Source: Novosphingobium hassiacum (GTDB taxonomy: Bacteria; Pseudomonadota; Alphaproteobacteria; Sphingomonadales; Sphingomonadaceae). Taken from it: DNA of 64,000 bases. Position 1 is the first letter of the stretch. Each line of letters begins with the position of its first letter. Below the pieces are notes generated by a model. The model worked only from the letters and a program-made list of their open reading frames with translations, did no database searches and was not told where the DNA came from. The stretch spans positions 1 to 64,000 of the forward strand of contig NZ_JACICY010000012.1 of the NCBI RefSeq assembly GCF_014196055.1. Reading direction: 5' to 3'. Positions 1 to 8,001 of the stretch are shown piece after piece. A program made the translations under genes and the position numbers.

Positions 1-53
1 CTGGTCAGTACGGATCTGAGTTCGGAGATCAGTTCGCAATCGGTATTCGGCAT
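1..53 (-). CDS. 5' end of an unidentified gene, cut by the window edge
   Basis: An ATG on the minus strand opens a frame that stays open to the window edge; only 17 codons are visible (MPNTDCELISELRSVLT). A Shine-Dalgarno-like AGAGGA lies 7 bases before the ATG. The visible part is too short for a family call. It reads away from the genes on its right. Confidence 0.4.
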   Translation of the reverse strand, partial: MPNTDCELISELRSVLT

Positions 54-61
54 TGACGGCT

Positions 62-88
62 CCTCTGCTGGTCAAACGACAGCAGAGG
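62..88 (-). promoter_or_regulatory. 9-bp inverted repeat overlapping the ribosome binding site of the edge gene
   Basis: CCTCTGCTG at 62-70 and CAGCAGAGG at 80-88 are perfect inverted arms around a 9-base loop. Read on the minus strand, the 3' arm runs into the GAGGAG ribosome binding site of the gene starting at 53. The hairpin could hide the site in RNA, or the repeat could be a repressor operator in DNA. The structure is seen; the function is inferred. Confidence 0.35.
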
Positions 89-194
89 TTCGTCGAGAAA
101 TAATGCGGAGCAAAGTCTGTCGCAAACTGGCGATATCTTGCGGATTTGAGGCGCTAAAACTGCGTTCCTTCACATTATCGTCACCTCGTGATTA

Positions 195-329
195 ATGAAG
201 ATCCTGCGCGGGGACAAGACCGCCATCCTGCACGCGGCCGCCAAGGCCGAGCAGGCGGTCAAGTGGCTGCGCCAGTTCGATCCGGCGCTCGGTTCGACCC
301 TGCCCAGCGAACTCAAGGAGGCGGCCTGA
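195..329 (+). CDS. possible small protein (44 aa)
   Basis: A 44-codon frame starting MKILRGDKTAILHAA and ending PSELKEAA. Its composition is protein-like (Ala/Lys/Glu-rich helix pattern), unlike the Arg/Pro-rich translation of the overlapping frames. There is no convincing ribosome binding site. A stop lies two codons upstream, so it is not the tail of a longer frame. It could be a remnant of a larger plasmid gene. No family recognised. Confidence 0.3.
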   Translation: MKILRGDKTAILHAAAKAEQAVKWLRQFDPALGSTLPSELKEAA

Positions 330-374
330 CGGCGGCCGGGAAGCGGAGGCACTACGATCGCTCGCACGGCGAAC

Positions 375-394
375 GGGAAGGGGAGGGGGTGGGA
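375..394 (+). repeat. G-rich purine tract, first of six in backbone spacers
   Basis: A run of G with single A/T interruptions lies about 40 bases before the start at 433. Similar tracts with the same strand bias occur at 2502-2520, 21807-21826, 23845-23857, 24680-24697 and 27768-27781, each ahead of a plus-strand backbone gene. None lies inside the defence island or the catabolic block. They could form G-quadruplexes in the untranscribed strand or the mRNA leader. Role unknown. Confidence 0.55.
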
Positions 395-432
395 GCCCGG
401 TGCGCCAGGGGGCGCAAAGGGAGACTTCACCG

Positions 433-1089
433 ATGAACTACGATCTCGACTTCCGCTATCGCCGTGCCCTGCAGCCTGATGGCCTCGCCACCATTGCCAC
501 CGCCACCCAGGCCGTGGTCGATGCCATGCAGGACGCACGCAACGCCGGTATCGATCCGGCACGCGATCCCGCGACCATCCTGCTCGCGCGCCACGTCGGC
601 CGCATCGCGCTCGGCCACGCGCCCGATGAAACCTTTGCCGAAGACCTGCCGCTGCGCCGGCAGTGCCTCGCTAAAATCGACGAACTGAAATCGAAGCCCG
701 CTCTCGTGGCACTCGCGCGGCGCGGAATCGGCTACGATCCCGAAGCCAAGCGCGCCTTCCACCGCGAAGCACGCTCGGCTCTGCGGGTCGCGGCGCGCCA
801 CCTTGGGCTGGAGCCCGACCAGTTCGACCTGCGCAGCAACTTCGCCGGTCCTGCCGTCTCGGGCGAGATCACGCTCCACGGCGACGAGATCTACGTCCAG
901 GTCTCGATCCCCTGCGTCCGCCCGGGCCGCGAGGTGATGTTCCGCCGATGCAAGGGCCGTCAGGATTACCTGGGGATGAGCAATCACTTCTGCGACATCG
1001 CCGTCCTTGCTGCACCGCAGAGCTTCCGCGCGCTCGTCGTTCGCGAGACCGGCCTTTCCATCAATCCGCGCCAACAGGCGCTCGTCTAG
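433..1089 (+). CDS. conserved plasmid hypothetical protein (218 aa)
   Basis: Starts MNYDLDFRYRRALQPDG; I chose this ATG because GGGAGA lies 8-12 bases upstream. The protein is soluble and mixed alpha/beta, with a Cys in the segment VSIPCVRPGREVMFRRCKGR near residues 155-175. I recognise no characterised family. It sits in a same-strand run of small backbone genes with short gaps (11 bases to the next), so it is probably co-transcribed with them. A role in plasmid upkeep or establishment is only guessed from position. Confidence 0.7.
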   Translation: MNYDLDFRYRRALQPDGLATIATATQAVVDAMQDARNAGIDPARDPATILLARHVGRIALGHAPDETFAEDLPLRRQCLAKIDELKSKPALVALARRGIGYDPEAKRAFHREARSALRVAARHLGLEPDQFDLRSNFAGPAVSGEITLHGDEIYVQVSIPCVRPGREVMFRRCKGRQDYLGMSNHFCDIAVLAAPQSFRALVVRETGLSINPRQQALV

Positions 1090-1100
1090 GAGGCAAGCCC

Positions 1101-1706
1101 ATGGGTTGGCTATTCATGTCCCGCGGCGGCATGGCCCCGTTTGCCACGCCGAAAGCCTATCTCGACAACCAGTGCACCTATCCGCCGGAGCCCGAGAAGG
1201 GCCGGGAAACCGGCCTGCGCGTCCTGAAGTCGACCGTTCGTTCGGGCGCCTACTACGCCGCTTGCCAGAGCTATGACCACGAACGTCCGCGCGAGACTTT
1301 CGCGATTATCTGCCTCGTTAAGTGGAACCCCGGCGCGCGCAGCGGAGAAGAGTTCGGTTACAAAGACATGAGCGAGACGATGGGCCCCTATAGCTACGAC
1401 TGCCCGGCCTCGATCCTCGATCTGCTCGGGCCACCCGGCAACGAATATGCCGCCCAGTGGCGGGAGCACTGCCGCCAGCGCCTCGCGTTGACTTCACGCC
1501 GCAAGCCGGCGCCGGGTGACATGCTGGTGCTCGCCGAGCCGCTGACGTTTACCGATGGGCACAGCGAAAGGAATTTTCGGGTGGTCCAGTCGGGCAGGAA
1601 GACCATCCTGCGCCGCGTTGGCGACGGGGTCGGCGTGAAGATCAGCAAGCTGATGAGCCGTGCCTGGACGATCGTTCCGCCCCCGGCGGCACCGTCGGCG
1701 CTGTGA
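1101..1706 (+). CDS. conserved plasmid hypothetical protein (201 aa), DUF6927-like
   Basis: Starts MGWLFMSRGGMAPF with GGAGG at 1088-1092 (in the upstream stop region), an excellent ribosome binding site that fixes the start. Contains segments typical of a family I associate from memory with DUF6927: an FGYKDMSETMGPY segment near residue 90 and CPASILDLLGPP shortly after, followed by a basic C-terminal half. No catalytic motif is evident. Its stop overlaps a possible GTG start of the next small gene. Function unknown; the DUF assignment should be verified. Confidence 0.7.
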   Translation: MGWLFMSRGGMAPFATPKAYLDNQCTYPPEPEKGRETGLRVLKSTVRSGAYYAACQSYDHERPRETFAIICLVKWNPGARSGEEFGYKDMSETMGPYSYDCPASILDLLGPPGNEYAAQWREHCRQRLALTSRRKPAPGDMLVLAEPLTFTDGHSERNFRVVQSGRKTILRRVGDGVGVKISKLMSRAWTIVPPPAAPSAL

Positions 1707-1954
1707 CCCGGCATCAAGTGAGCAGCGCCATGACCGAACCCGCCCCTCCTGCGCGCTCGTCCAAGCGCGCGCGCCTCTGCAGCATCGAAAACGCCAACCG
1801 GATTGCAACCAAAGTCGCCGAGCATGTCCAGAGCGATACCGCCGTGGTGAAGACCGGAAACCCGCTGCAGCCGTTCCGCGTGGTCCTGGCGAGCAAGGCG
1901 GCACCGGGACGCACCGTCTCGCGGGTCCTCACCTGCAATGACGATGACCCTTGA
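1703..1954 (+). CDS. small basic protein (83 aa)
   Basis: A GTG start overlaps the stop of the preceding gene (GTGA); an internal ATG at 1730 would give 74 aa (MTEPAPPARSSKRARL). The C-terminal part (segment ENANRIATKVAEHVQSD, then TGNPLQPFRVVLAS) looks like genuine protein. The tight overlap suggests translational coupling with the upstream gene. No family recognised. Confidence 0.5.
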   Translation: MTRHQVSSAMTEPAPPARSSKRARLCSIENANRIATKVAEHVQSDTAVVKTGNPLQPFRVVLASKAAPGRTVSRVLTCNDDDP

Positions 1955-1957
1955 AGT

Positions 1958-2446
1958 TCAGTAAGCCTCAGGGCCCCGCTCGACGAACCACGATCGCCCC
2001 AATTCGAAATCGGGGCTGGCCGACACGAGCGGGCCATCCGGAGCTTCGGCGACATAAGGCGAAACCAGATCCTTGCGTCGAACGCGTGAGCGGCTGAGCC
2101 AGGCTGCGATGCGCCCGCGCGCCTTGAGGAGCGTTAGTAACCAATCCATCGCCTCGGCCATCTCGACCACGCCGCGCCCAGCGAGGCAGTAGTAGATCGC
2201 CCGCTGGAAATCGTCACACTGGGTGCTGAGGATCCCGGCGAGCTTTGCACGCCCGCCGGGCGCATTTTCATGCACGAGTGAAACCGCTTCGCGCAATTCT
2301 CGCACCGACAGGTAAGCATCGTCCACGCTGACCCCGATGCATAGCGCCGCGATCGCCCGTCGCACCGGCTGCAGGTTCATGTCGCATGAGGCATCGCGAA
2401 GCACGATGTCGAGATCGAAACGGTCGAGGTGGCTGGAAGCGGGCAT
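1958..2446 (-). CDS. hypothetical protein (162 aa) under a LexA-like box
   Basis: Starts MPASSHLDRFDLDIVL and appears entirely alpha-helical, with no membrane segment or clear catalytic motif. It is divergent from the DUF3768 gene. A GAAC-N7-GAAC site (LexA-type) lies 19 bases before its start, so SOS control is likely. The gene ends 4 bases from the convergent small gene on its left. No family recognised. Confidence 0.65.
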   Translation of the reverse strand: MPASSHLDRFDLDIVLRDASCDMNLQPVRRAIAALCIGVSVDDAYLSVRELREAVSLVHENAPGGRAKLAGILSTQCDDFQRAIYYCLAGRGVVEMAEAMDWLLTLLKARGRIAAWLSRSRVRRKDLVSPYVAEAPDGPLVSASPDFELGRSWFVERGPEAY

Positions 2447-2465
2447 AGAGAGATCCTTTCCGAAA

Positions 2466-2480
2466 GAACGTATCGTGAAC
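2466..2480. promoter_or_regulatory. LexA box (GAAC-N7-GAAC)
   Basis: GAACGTATCGTGAAC is the complement of the alphaproteobacterial LexA direct repeat GTTC-N7-GTTC. It lies between two divergent starts: 19 bases before the minus-strand gene and 73 bases before the DUF3768 ATG. The second box in this window (23139-23153) has the same 73-base distance to its plus-strand gene. LexA binding is inferred from the consensus. Confidence 0.65.
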
Positions 2481-2552
2481 GCTCAAGCGCCGTCAACTGG
2501 TGGGCGGAGGGGAGGGGGAGCGCATCGGTTGATCACTGAAAAGGAGAGTTTG

Positions 2553-2960
2553 ATGCAACAGCTTGCCCCGGCGGCCACTGGTAATACCGATCGAACCGCT
2601 GAGCTTGCGGCGCTCAACGATGCTGCTCGCACGGGGTCGCTTGCGACCTCGAAAACCGTGTTCACGCGTGCGCTTGCAGATATTCTTGCAGGTGAAGACC
2701 CCGACCCGGGCACGCGGCAGCTCAACCTGATGATGGGCCAGAGTTCCCTGCGTCGGCTCATCAACGAGACGCCGATCGATCCGGGCAACGATCCGCATGG
2801 CGAGCGCGACTTCGGTGTGGTTGAATTTGAGGGTCACAAGATCTTCTGGAAGGTCGACGTCTACGCCAACGATGGAACGCGCTCCTGGGGCTCGGAAACA
2901 CCATGGGACGCTCAGCTAAGCTTTCGGATCGTGACGATCATGCTGGCGAGTGATTGGTGA
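2553..2960 (+). CDS. DUF3768 family protein
   Basis: The 135-aa protein starts MQQLAPAATGNTDR, with AAGGAGA 6 bases upstream. It shows the DUF3768 signature: NDAARTG near the start, a central NDPHGERDFGVVEF, FWKVD, and the end RIVTIMLASDW. The family is common on alphaproteobacterial plasmids and ICEs; its biochemical role is unknown. It is preceded by a G-rich tract and a LexA box, so it may be expressed on DNA damage or plasmid entry. The next gene starts 4 bases after its stop, suggesting one transcript. Confidence 0.85.
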   Translation: MQQLAPAATGNTDRTAELAALNDAARTGSLATSKTVFTRALADILAGEDPDPGTRQLNLMMGQSSLRRLINETPIDPGNDPHGERDFGVVEFEGHKIFWKVDVYANDGTRSWGSETPWDAQLSFRIVTIMLASDW

Positions 2961-2964
2961 CGTG

Positions 2965-3237
2965 ATGAGCCGATATTCATTGAAACCACTGCCTAACCGT
3001 ACTGATTTGTTCGAGGTGGCGGTCGGATGGGATCCGGGCCTGAGCACCTACTTTGCCATAGTGTTTGGCGCTCCAGAGATTGCCTGCGAGCCCAAAGTGT
3101 TGCTCTGGCGTGGACGGTCGTACTGCGAGATCTACGGAGTCGCGGAACTGCTCGACATTGTGCGGGAGTTTGCCGAAGTGGCTCCAGGATTGCAATGCCG
3201 ATTGGATGCCGACCGAAGCGCCGAGCCCACTAGCTAA
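2965..3237 (+). CDS. hypothetical protein (90 aa)
   Basis: Starts MSRYSLKPLPNRTDLFEVAVG four bases after the DUF3768 stop, so it is likely translationally coupled. Segments such as VGWDPGLSTYFAIVFG and ELLDIVREFAEVAPGL suggest a compact alpha/beta protein. Small proteins of this kind often accompany backbone genes in proteobacterial plasmids. No catalytic motif or membrane segment. Family not recognised with confidence. Confidence 0.6.
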   Translation: MSRYSLKPLPNRTDLFEVAVGWDPGLSTYFAIVFGAPEIACEPKVLLWRGRSYCEIYGVAELLDIVREFAEVAPGLQCRLDADRSAEPTS

Positions 3238-3257
3238 GGTAACCCGCTTGCCATTCG

Positions 3258-3770
3258 CTAGTAGGAGACCCACAGCGACAGGAGAGCTTTACTGCCCTGC
3301 CAGTCTGTTCCGACCCTAACGAAGCCCGAACGCGCAAGGTTGTTGCACATGGTATTGTTGTCGGTCGTGGCAAAGAGGGGGCCATCGATTGCTTCGGTAC
3401 TCGCCTTGACTAGATCGCCGGAGAGCCTTTGGCCGCGCCAATCGCTATGGACGACGACATACCCAAGTTCCGGCGCATCCTCAAATCCGTCGATCGATGC
3501 GCCGGCATTCGCAAACCGGCTTTCGCGATAGTGTCGCAGCGGTGTCTTAAGAGCGCCGACGCCAACGATGCGTCCTCCCTCAGCTTCGCGCAATAGGGTT
3601 GTAATTCTGGTCCGACGAAGTCTCTGTAGGATGTCCTCGAGGCTGCCTTGAATGGCGCCGCCTGATTTGACGAGTTCCGCGACGGCACGCTTGTCGGAAA
3701 GACTCAAGTCAGCAAATCTGCCGGACCAAACTGCGAGCCGGTTCCCGAATTCGGGCCCTCCGCTCATCAC
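3258..3770 (-). CDS. GNAT-family N-acetyltransferase-like protein
   Basis: 170 aa. The segment from about residue 96 to 120 (PELGYVVVHSDWRGQRLSGDLV) matches GNAT motif A, the acetyl-CoA pyrophosphate-binding loop (R/Q-x-x-G-x-G/A), here with Arg-Gly-Gln-Arg-Leu-Ser-Gly. IVGVGALKTP before it fits the family's beta-4 strand. Substrate unknown. It is convergent with the DUF3768 pair and divergent from the SMC-like gene, at the left border of the defence island. It may be cargo of the island or a remnant toxin/acetyltransferase. Confidence 0.65.
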   Translation of the reverse strand: MMSGGPEFGNRLAVWSGRFADLSLSDKRAVAELVKSGGAIQGSLEDILQRLRRTRITTLLREAEGGRIVGVGALKTPLRHYRESRFANAGASIDGFEDAPELGYVVVHSDWRGQRLSGDLVKASTEAIDGPLFATTDNNTMCNNLARSGFVRVGTDWQGSKALLSLWVSY

Positions 3771-4003
3771 TTGGTCGGCCGATAGTAAATAGCGTAGAGC
3801 ATGGCTACACTTAGCGAGCGTCTTGCGGCAGGCATAGGTTTTAAAGCACAGCGGGCGGCAATTCCGTGGGGCAACACTGGATTTCTAGCAGTTCTGGCGT
3901 TTCCGAGCCTCGCCGACGATAGCAGTTGATGGGGGCCTCCGATTGAGTTCCGGATGACGCGTAATCAATCGGACGCTACACAGATCGTCAAAATTGGGGG
4001 GAG
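3771..4003. other. divergent intergenic region, possible 42-aa reading frame
   Basis: 233 bases between two divergent genes, so it must hold promoters for both. A frame of 42 codons (3801-3929, MATLSERLAAGIGFKAQ) has only a weak GAG before its ATG and no recognisable family; I leave it as doubtful. AT content rises just before 4004. No clear operator is seen. Confidence 0.4.
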
Positions 4004-7000
4004 ATGCAATTGTCTGATTCGGATGCCGATTTGCCGGATGCGTCACCCGTACGCGCACTTCACTTGTTAACTACTGACCTGCTTCTTGCAGAACTGGTTT
4101 CCGGACGTCCAATCGCCACAGATGAAGGTCACCGGCTGGCGCTTGAGAGCGATGCCGCCCGCGGCGTACTGTCCTGGTATCGCGGTGCACGGGCCAAGTG
4201 GGCGGGGAATGTCATGACGCCCGACTGCGAAGCAATCATAACCAGTATCAGCGCAACTCCAGCCCAGGTGCCACCCCCAGCCGTTGCCGTTGATCGGGAG
4301 CGCCGGGTTCTCCGGCTTGCAAAGATCGTCGCTCACAGATTTGCCGGCCTCCACGCATACGGGTCGGCAGACGAGCCGAGCACGGATTTCGTGTTCGAAC
4401 CAAACAGCCCTATCACTGTCTTCGAAGGCTGGAACGGGTCGGGCAAGACCAGCCTAATGAATTCGGTGATCTGGTGCCTCACCGGAAAACTGCTTCGGCC
4501 GCAGCGATTGCCCGAAAGCGGTGACGCCGAATTCGACTGCGAGATCGATCGTGGGGCGACAGATGCCTCGCAGCACAAGATCAGTGCGGTGACACCGCTG
4601 CCGAGCGCTCAGCACTGGACACCTGCGGCTGCCGCCAAAACTGTCCCTGCTGACACCTGGGTTGAGCTGACCTTTGAATTGGAGGACGGGACGCGCCTTC
4701 CGCCAATCCGAAGGACGCAGTCACGAAGGACAAACGGCAAGCTAGAAGAGGTCGGGCCTAGTGCGGTTGATCTGGGCCTTGATCCGATCGCTTTCAACCT
4801 CGGCACTACCATGCCCGGTCTGCTGCCCTACCTGCAGGTCGGCAACCCATCGGAATTGGGGTTGGCTGTGGCTAAGCTGACAGGTCTTTCCGAACTAGTA
4901 GCTCTTGCGAAGCACGCCACGCGTGCCAGAGCAAAGATTGCGGGAGACATTACCCAAGAGCGCAAAACCGAGCTCGAGCGGATCGAGGCAGACTATCGGC
5001 AGCATCGCAGCGATCTCGAGCAGCGTGTTTCGGAATTCCCGGAAATGGCGCCTGTTACTGCTCTCCCAGTGATTACTGACGAGCCAGCAGAGTTCATCAC
5101 GCTAGGACAGCATTTTGAGGACCTGAAGGCCAGCGGCCTCGCGCATGCTAGAGACGTGCTCGGCGATACGTTTGATGCCTCGGAAGCAGCGCAGCGGCAG
5201 AGCTTGGAGCAATGCATCGCACCTGCGCTGGAACAGGTTCGCCGGTTGTCACAGCTGCCATCGATGGAACGGCTGGGCGCTCTCAAACTGGAGACCAATG
5301 CCCGCCAAGAGGTGGATTCCCTCATTGATCGTCTGTTCGAGGAAGCGGCGACACTTGAGGAACTATCGGCGAACCCGGTGCTGGAGCGCCGAACCCAGCT
5401 TTACGCGCGCGTCACAGACTGGATGCGCGAGCATGGGAAGGCGCATGATGATCATTGCGCTGTTTGCCAACATTCCCTCGCAGGCGTAGTCGATGCTGAG
5501 ACAGGTGGTCTGGTCTCCGAGCATCTTCGTCAGGTTGCTGAGGACAGTGAAATCCTGTCCAAGACCGTCACCCAATGGGCGGAGGCCTGGACCGGCAAAC
5601 TAGCCCGGGATCTGCCCGATGCACTTCGACGTGACCTGCAAAAGGATCTGCCAGAGGCTCCCAGTGCGATTTTGCGAGCCGCCTTACTGGACGACCTTTT
5701 CAGCACCGAAGGCTTCACAGGTGTCCTCGCCTCGCTGCGGCGCAAGGTGGAAGCGCTAACCGACCAAGCGATGATGGGCCTGCCTGCGTTCACGGAACCG
5801 GCGCAACGGGTTCTGCCCAGCCGGGTTAGCGCCCATGCGGAAAAGCTGAGCAAGACATTGAACCGTTTGATCCGGGCGTTGGCATTTGTCGATTGGATGG
5901 CGATCCATCGCGACGAACTTGTTGCTGCGCTTGAAGAGGTTCGCGGCAAAACCGATGGTGGCGATGGTCAGGCGACGGGCCTCAGAGAACAGCTGACGCG
6001 CCTCGATGCCATAGTCAAAGGCGTCGCGCCCATCAACGCGGCCATCGACCTGTCGAAACGCATGAGCACCGCTCAGGCCGCGCACAAGCGCAAGCTGAAA
6101 GCGATTGAAGATTGCGGGACCGCCGCAGCGGCGCTTGACGAGATTATCCCCGTCGGCGGTCTTGCCACCGCGCAGGTTGAAGGTTTGCAGGCCCGTCTGC
6201 ATGATCGGGCGGAGTATTGGCGAAACGCGATTTACCAGAACGCGACAACCCTATCCCCCAAACCGCACCGAACCGGGATGACACCCCAAGGCACTATCGC
6301 AATCCAGGTCGGGCGTGATGGTGTTCATGCACCAGCACAGCATGTGTCGAACGCCTCTGCTCTGAGGGCGTCACTATTGGGCTTCTATCTCGCGTTCCGT
6401 GAACATGTCCTTAGGACAGATGGCGGCCTCTCACTTATGATCCTTGATGATCCCCAAGATCTTCTCGACTATGACAATCGTGCTCGCCTAGCGCGGGCGT
6501 TGGACCAGCTGGCAGCGGATGGCGCACAGATTCTGACGACTACATATGACAGGAGCTTTGGCCGTATCCTCGTGGCCGAGGCACGAGGCAGCAATCGCGT
6601 AGAGCACCGTGCTGTTCATCCGGTGCACGCATCTCGCGGTACCCTAGAGACGTCCCTGGCTATCGAAGATTTGGATCGGAAGCGAAACGAGTTCGTCTCA
6701 AATGTTGATTCGGCGCCTCATGCTCAGGACTACGCCAATCAAGCTCGTATTTTTCTTGAGGCACGCCTCGGGGACTTGTTCGACGACCCAGCCTATCCAG
6801 CGTTTTCCGCTCCAACCGACGCGCCAACTTTGATGCCACTAGTGGGACGGCTGCGCTCGCTGGTCACGGCTCGCGGCAATGAGCTTTTCCGTAGCCCCGT
6901 ACTATCGCGATTCTGCGATGACCCTGCATTAGCTGACGGCGCTGAGCCGCGGCGGGTACTTAACCAGGCACACCACCGCGATGCCAATGCTTTGACCTAC

Positions 7001-7930
7001 GTTGATGTACAGAACGTCGATTCAGACTTGAAGCGGCTGCGCTCGGGAGTTGAACGCGTTCACGAGGAATTCCGACGCTATCGCTGGCGGGAGCCGCTTC
7101 AGGAGGCTGTTCCAGACAATGTTGTACCTCTGACTGTCGTCTCGGCACCCGCGTTCAATGTCCCCATCGTTCAGGACATTGCAGCATTCAGCCGCCACGT
7201 ACCGAGCGGCGGCAGCCAAGATGATAGTCTGGAGATGCTCTCCAGCCAGTGGTTCGATGACAAGTCACTATTCTACGTTCGCAGAGACACGATGGGCTTC
7301 ACAATTCCTGCCGGATCCATCGCGATCGTGGAGGCCGCGCCTTCGTCTCCGGCCGATCATGACCTAGTTATCGGTCGACGCGGAACGCAGGCTTTCGCTC
7401 GTAGGCTTTTACGCCCACGTAACGGCGAAGGATACTCCTTGGCTGCTGAAGCGACCGACCCTCGCAGTGGCCGACCGACACTGGCCTTCGACAATCACGA
7501 GCTCGATCTGCACCGTGTCGTGGGAGCTCTCTTCGTTCAAGTTCCGCCGCCAGCTGGGCGGGAAGAGGCGGTTCTACTCGAAGGACATCCCGCCCTCGGA
7601 CGTGTTGAGGTCGCGTACCGCGTCAGAGAAGACAGCGCCGTTCCACGGGTGATGCCCGGTCAGATTATCCTCGGTGGCGCGGTTCTGACCCCAGATCAAC
7701 TCGATGCCATGGAAGGTGAGATGGTCGCGGTAACACTGGAGGATGGCGACAGCATTCTGAAGCGGATCGGTGCACCGCTGTCGAGAAGTATGCCATATTT
7801 GCGGCAGTTCGAAACTATCGGTGGCCTTGGAGCCTCTGTAGTTCTTGCAACCGAACGGGTCGAAGGGGCACCGGACCTGCCGATGATGCTAAACGCCCGC
7901 CTAGTACTGGGAGTCGTCTACATCACGTAG
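4004..7930 (+). CDS. Rad50/SMC-like ATPase with zinc-hook CxxC and degenerate S24-like C-terminal domain
   Basis: 1308 aa. Walker A GWNGSGKTS at 142-150, a long charged helical middle with a CAVC zinc-hook-like motif at 485-488, and a Walker B-like LMILDDP around 812-817 followed by QILTTTYD. This order is that of Rad50/SbcC/RecF-type ATPases that act on DNA. Beyond about residue 880 is an extra C-terminal part. Around 1080-1190 it resembles the LexA/S24 peptidase fold (FYVRRDTMGFTIPAGSIAIVE, then FARRLL and a final VVGALF). The usual Ser is Thr1096 and the usual Lys is Arg1133, so it is probably inactive and may bind a ligand or partner. Many defence ATPases pair an SMC head with an effector; none is seen beside it. 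It is convergent with the helicase gene, hence its own unit. A G-run abuts the ATG. Function in defence is inferred. Confidence 0.75.
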   Translation: MQLSDSDADLPDASPVRALHLLTTDLLLAELVSGRPIATDEGHRLALESDAARGVLSWYRGARAKWAGNVMTPDCEAIITSISATPAQVPPPAVAVDRERRVLRLAKIVAHRFAGLHAYGSADEPSTDFVFEPNSPITVFEGWNGSGKTSLMNSVIWCLTGKLLRPQRLPESGDAEFDCEIDRGATDASQHKISAVTPLPSAQHWTPAAAAKTVPADTWVELTFELEDGTRLPPIRRTQSRRTNGKLEEVGPSAVDLGLDPIAFNLGTTMPGLLPYLQVGNPSELGLAVAKLTGLSELVALAKHATRARAKIAGDITQERKTELERIEADYRQHRSDLEQRVSEFPEMAPVTALPVITDEPAEFITLGQHFEDLKASGLAHARDVLGDTFDASEAAQRQSLEQCIAPALEQVRRLSQLPSMERLGALKLETNARQEVDSLIDRLFEEAATLEELSANPVLERRTQLYARVTDWMREHGKAHDDHCAVCQHSLAGVVDAETGGLVSEHLRQVAEDSEILSKTVTQWAEAWTGKLARDLPDALRRDLQKDLPEAPSAILRAALLDDLFSTEGFTGVLASLRRKVEALTDQAMMGLPAFTEPAQRVLPSRVSAHAEKLSKTLNRLIRALAFVDWMAIHRDELVAALEEVRGKTDGGDGQATGLREQLTRLDAIVKGVAPINAAIDLSKRMSTAQAAHKRKLKAIEDCGTAAAALDEIIPVGGLATAQVEGLQARLHDRAEYWRNAIYQNATTLSPKPHRTGMTPQGTIAIQVGRDGVHAPAQHVSNASALRASLLGFYLAFREHVLRTDGGLSLMILDDPQDLLDYDNRARLARALDQLAADGAQILTTTYDRSFGRILVAEARGSNRVEHRAVHPVHASRGTLETSLAIEDLDRKRNEFVSNVDSAPHAQDYANQARIFLEARLGDLFDDPAYPAFSAPTDAPTLMPLVGRLRSLVTARGNELFRSPVLSRFCDDPALADGAEPRRVLNQAHHRDANALTYVDVQNVDSDLKRLRSGVERVHEEFRRYRWREPLQEAVPDNVVPLTVVSAPAFNVPIVQDIAAFSRHVPSGGSQDDSLEMLSSQWFDDKSLFYVRRDTMGFTIPAGSIAIVEAAPSSPADHDLVIGRRGTQAFARRLLRPRNGEGYSLAAEATDPRSGRPTLAFDNHELDLHRVVGALFVQVPPPAGREEAVLLEGHPALGRVEVAYRVREDSAVPRVMPGQIILGGAVLTPDQLDAMEGEMVAVTLEDGDSILKRIGAPLSRSMPYLRQFETIGGLGASVVLATERVEGAPDLPMMLNARLVLGVVYIT

Positions 7931-8001
7931 GGGATCAAAACCTGCGCTTCACTCAAATCTTCTCGACAATATAGGGTTGGTTCTGACCTTTTGTGTTTGG
8001 C

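Noticed and set aside
427..1074. 215-codon frame antisense to the first backbone gene
   Set aside because: Shadow frame in GC-rich DNA; the plus-strand gene has a good ribosome site and follows the operon orientation.
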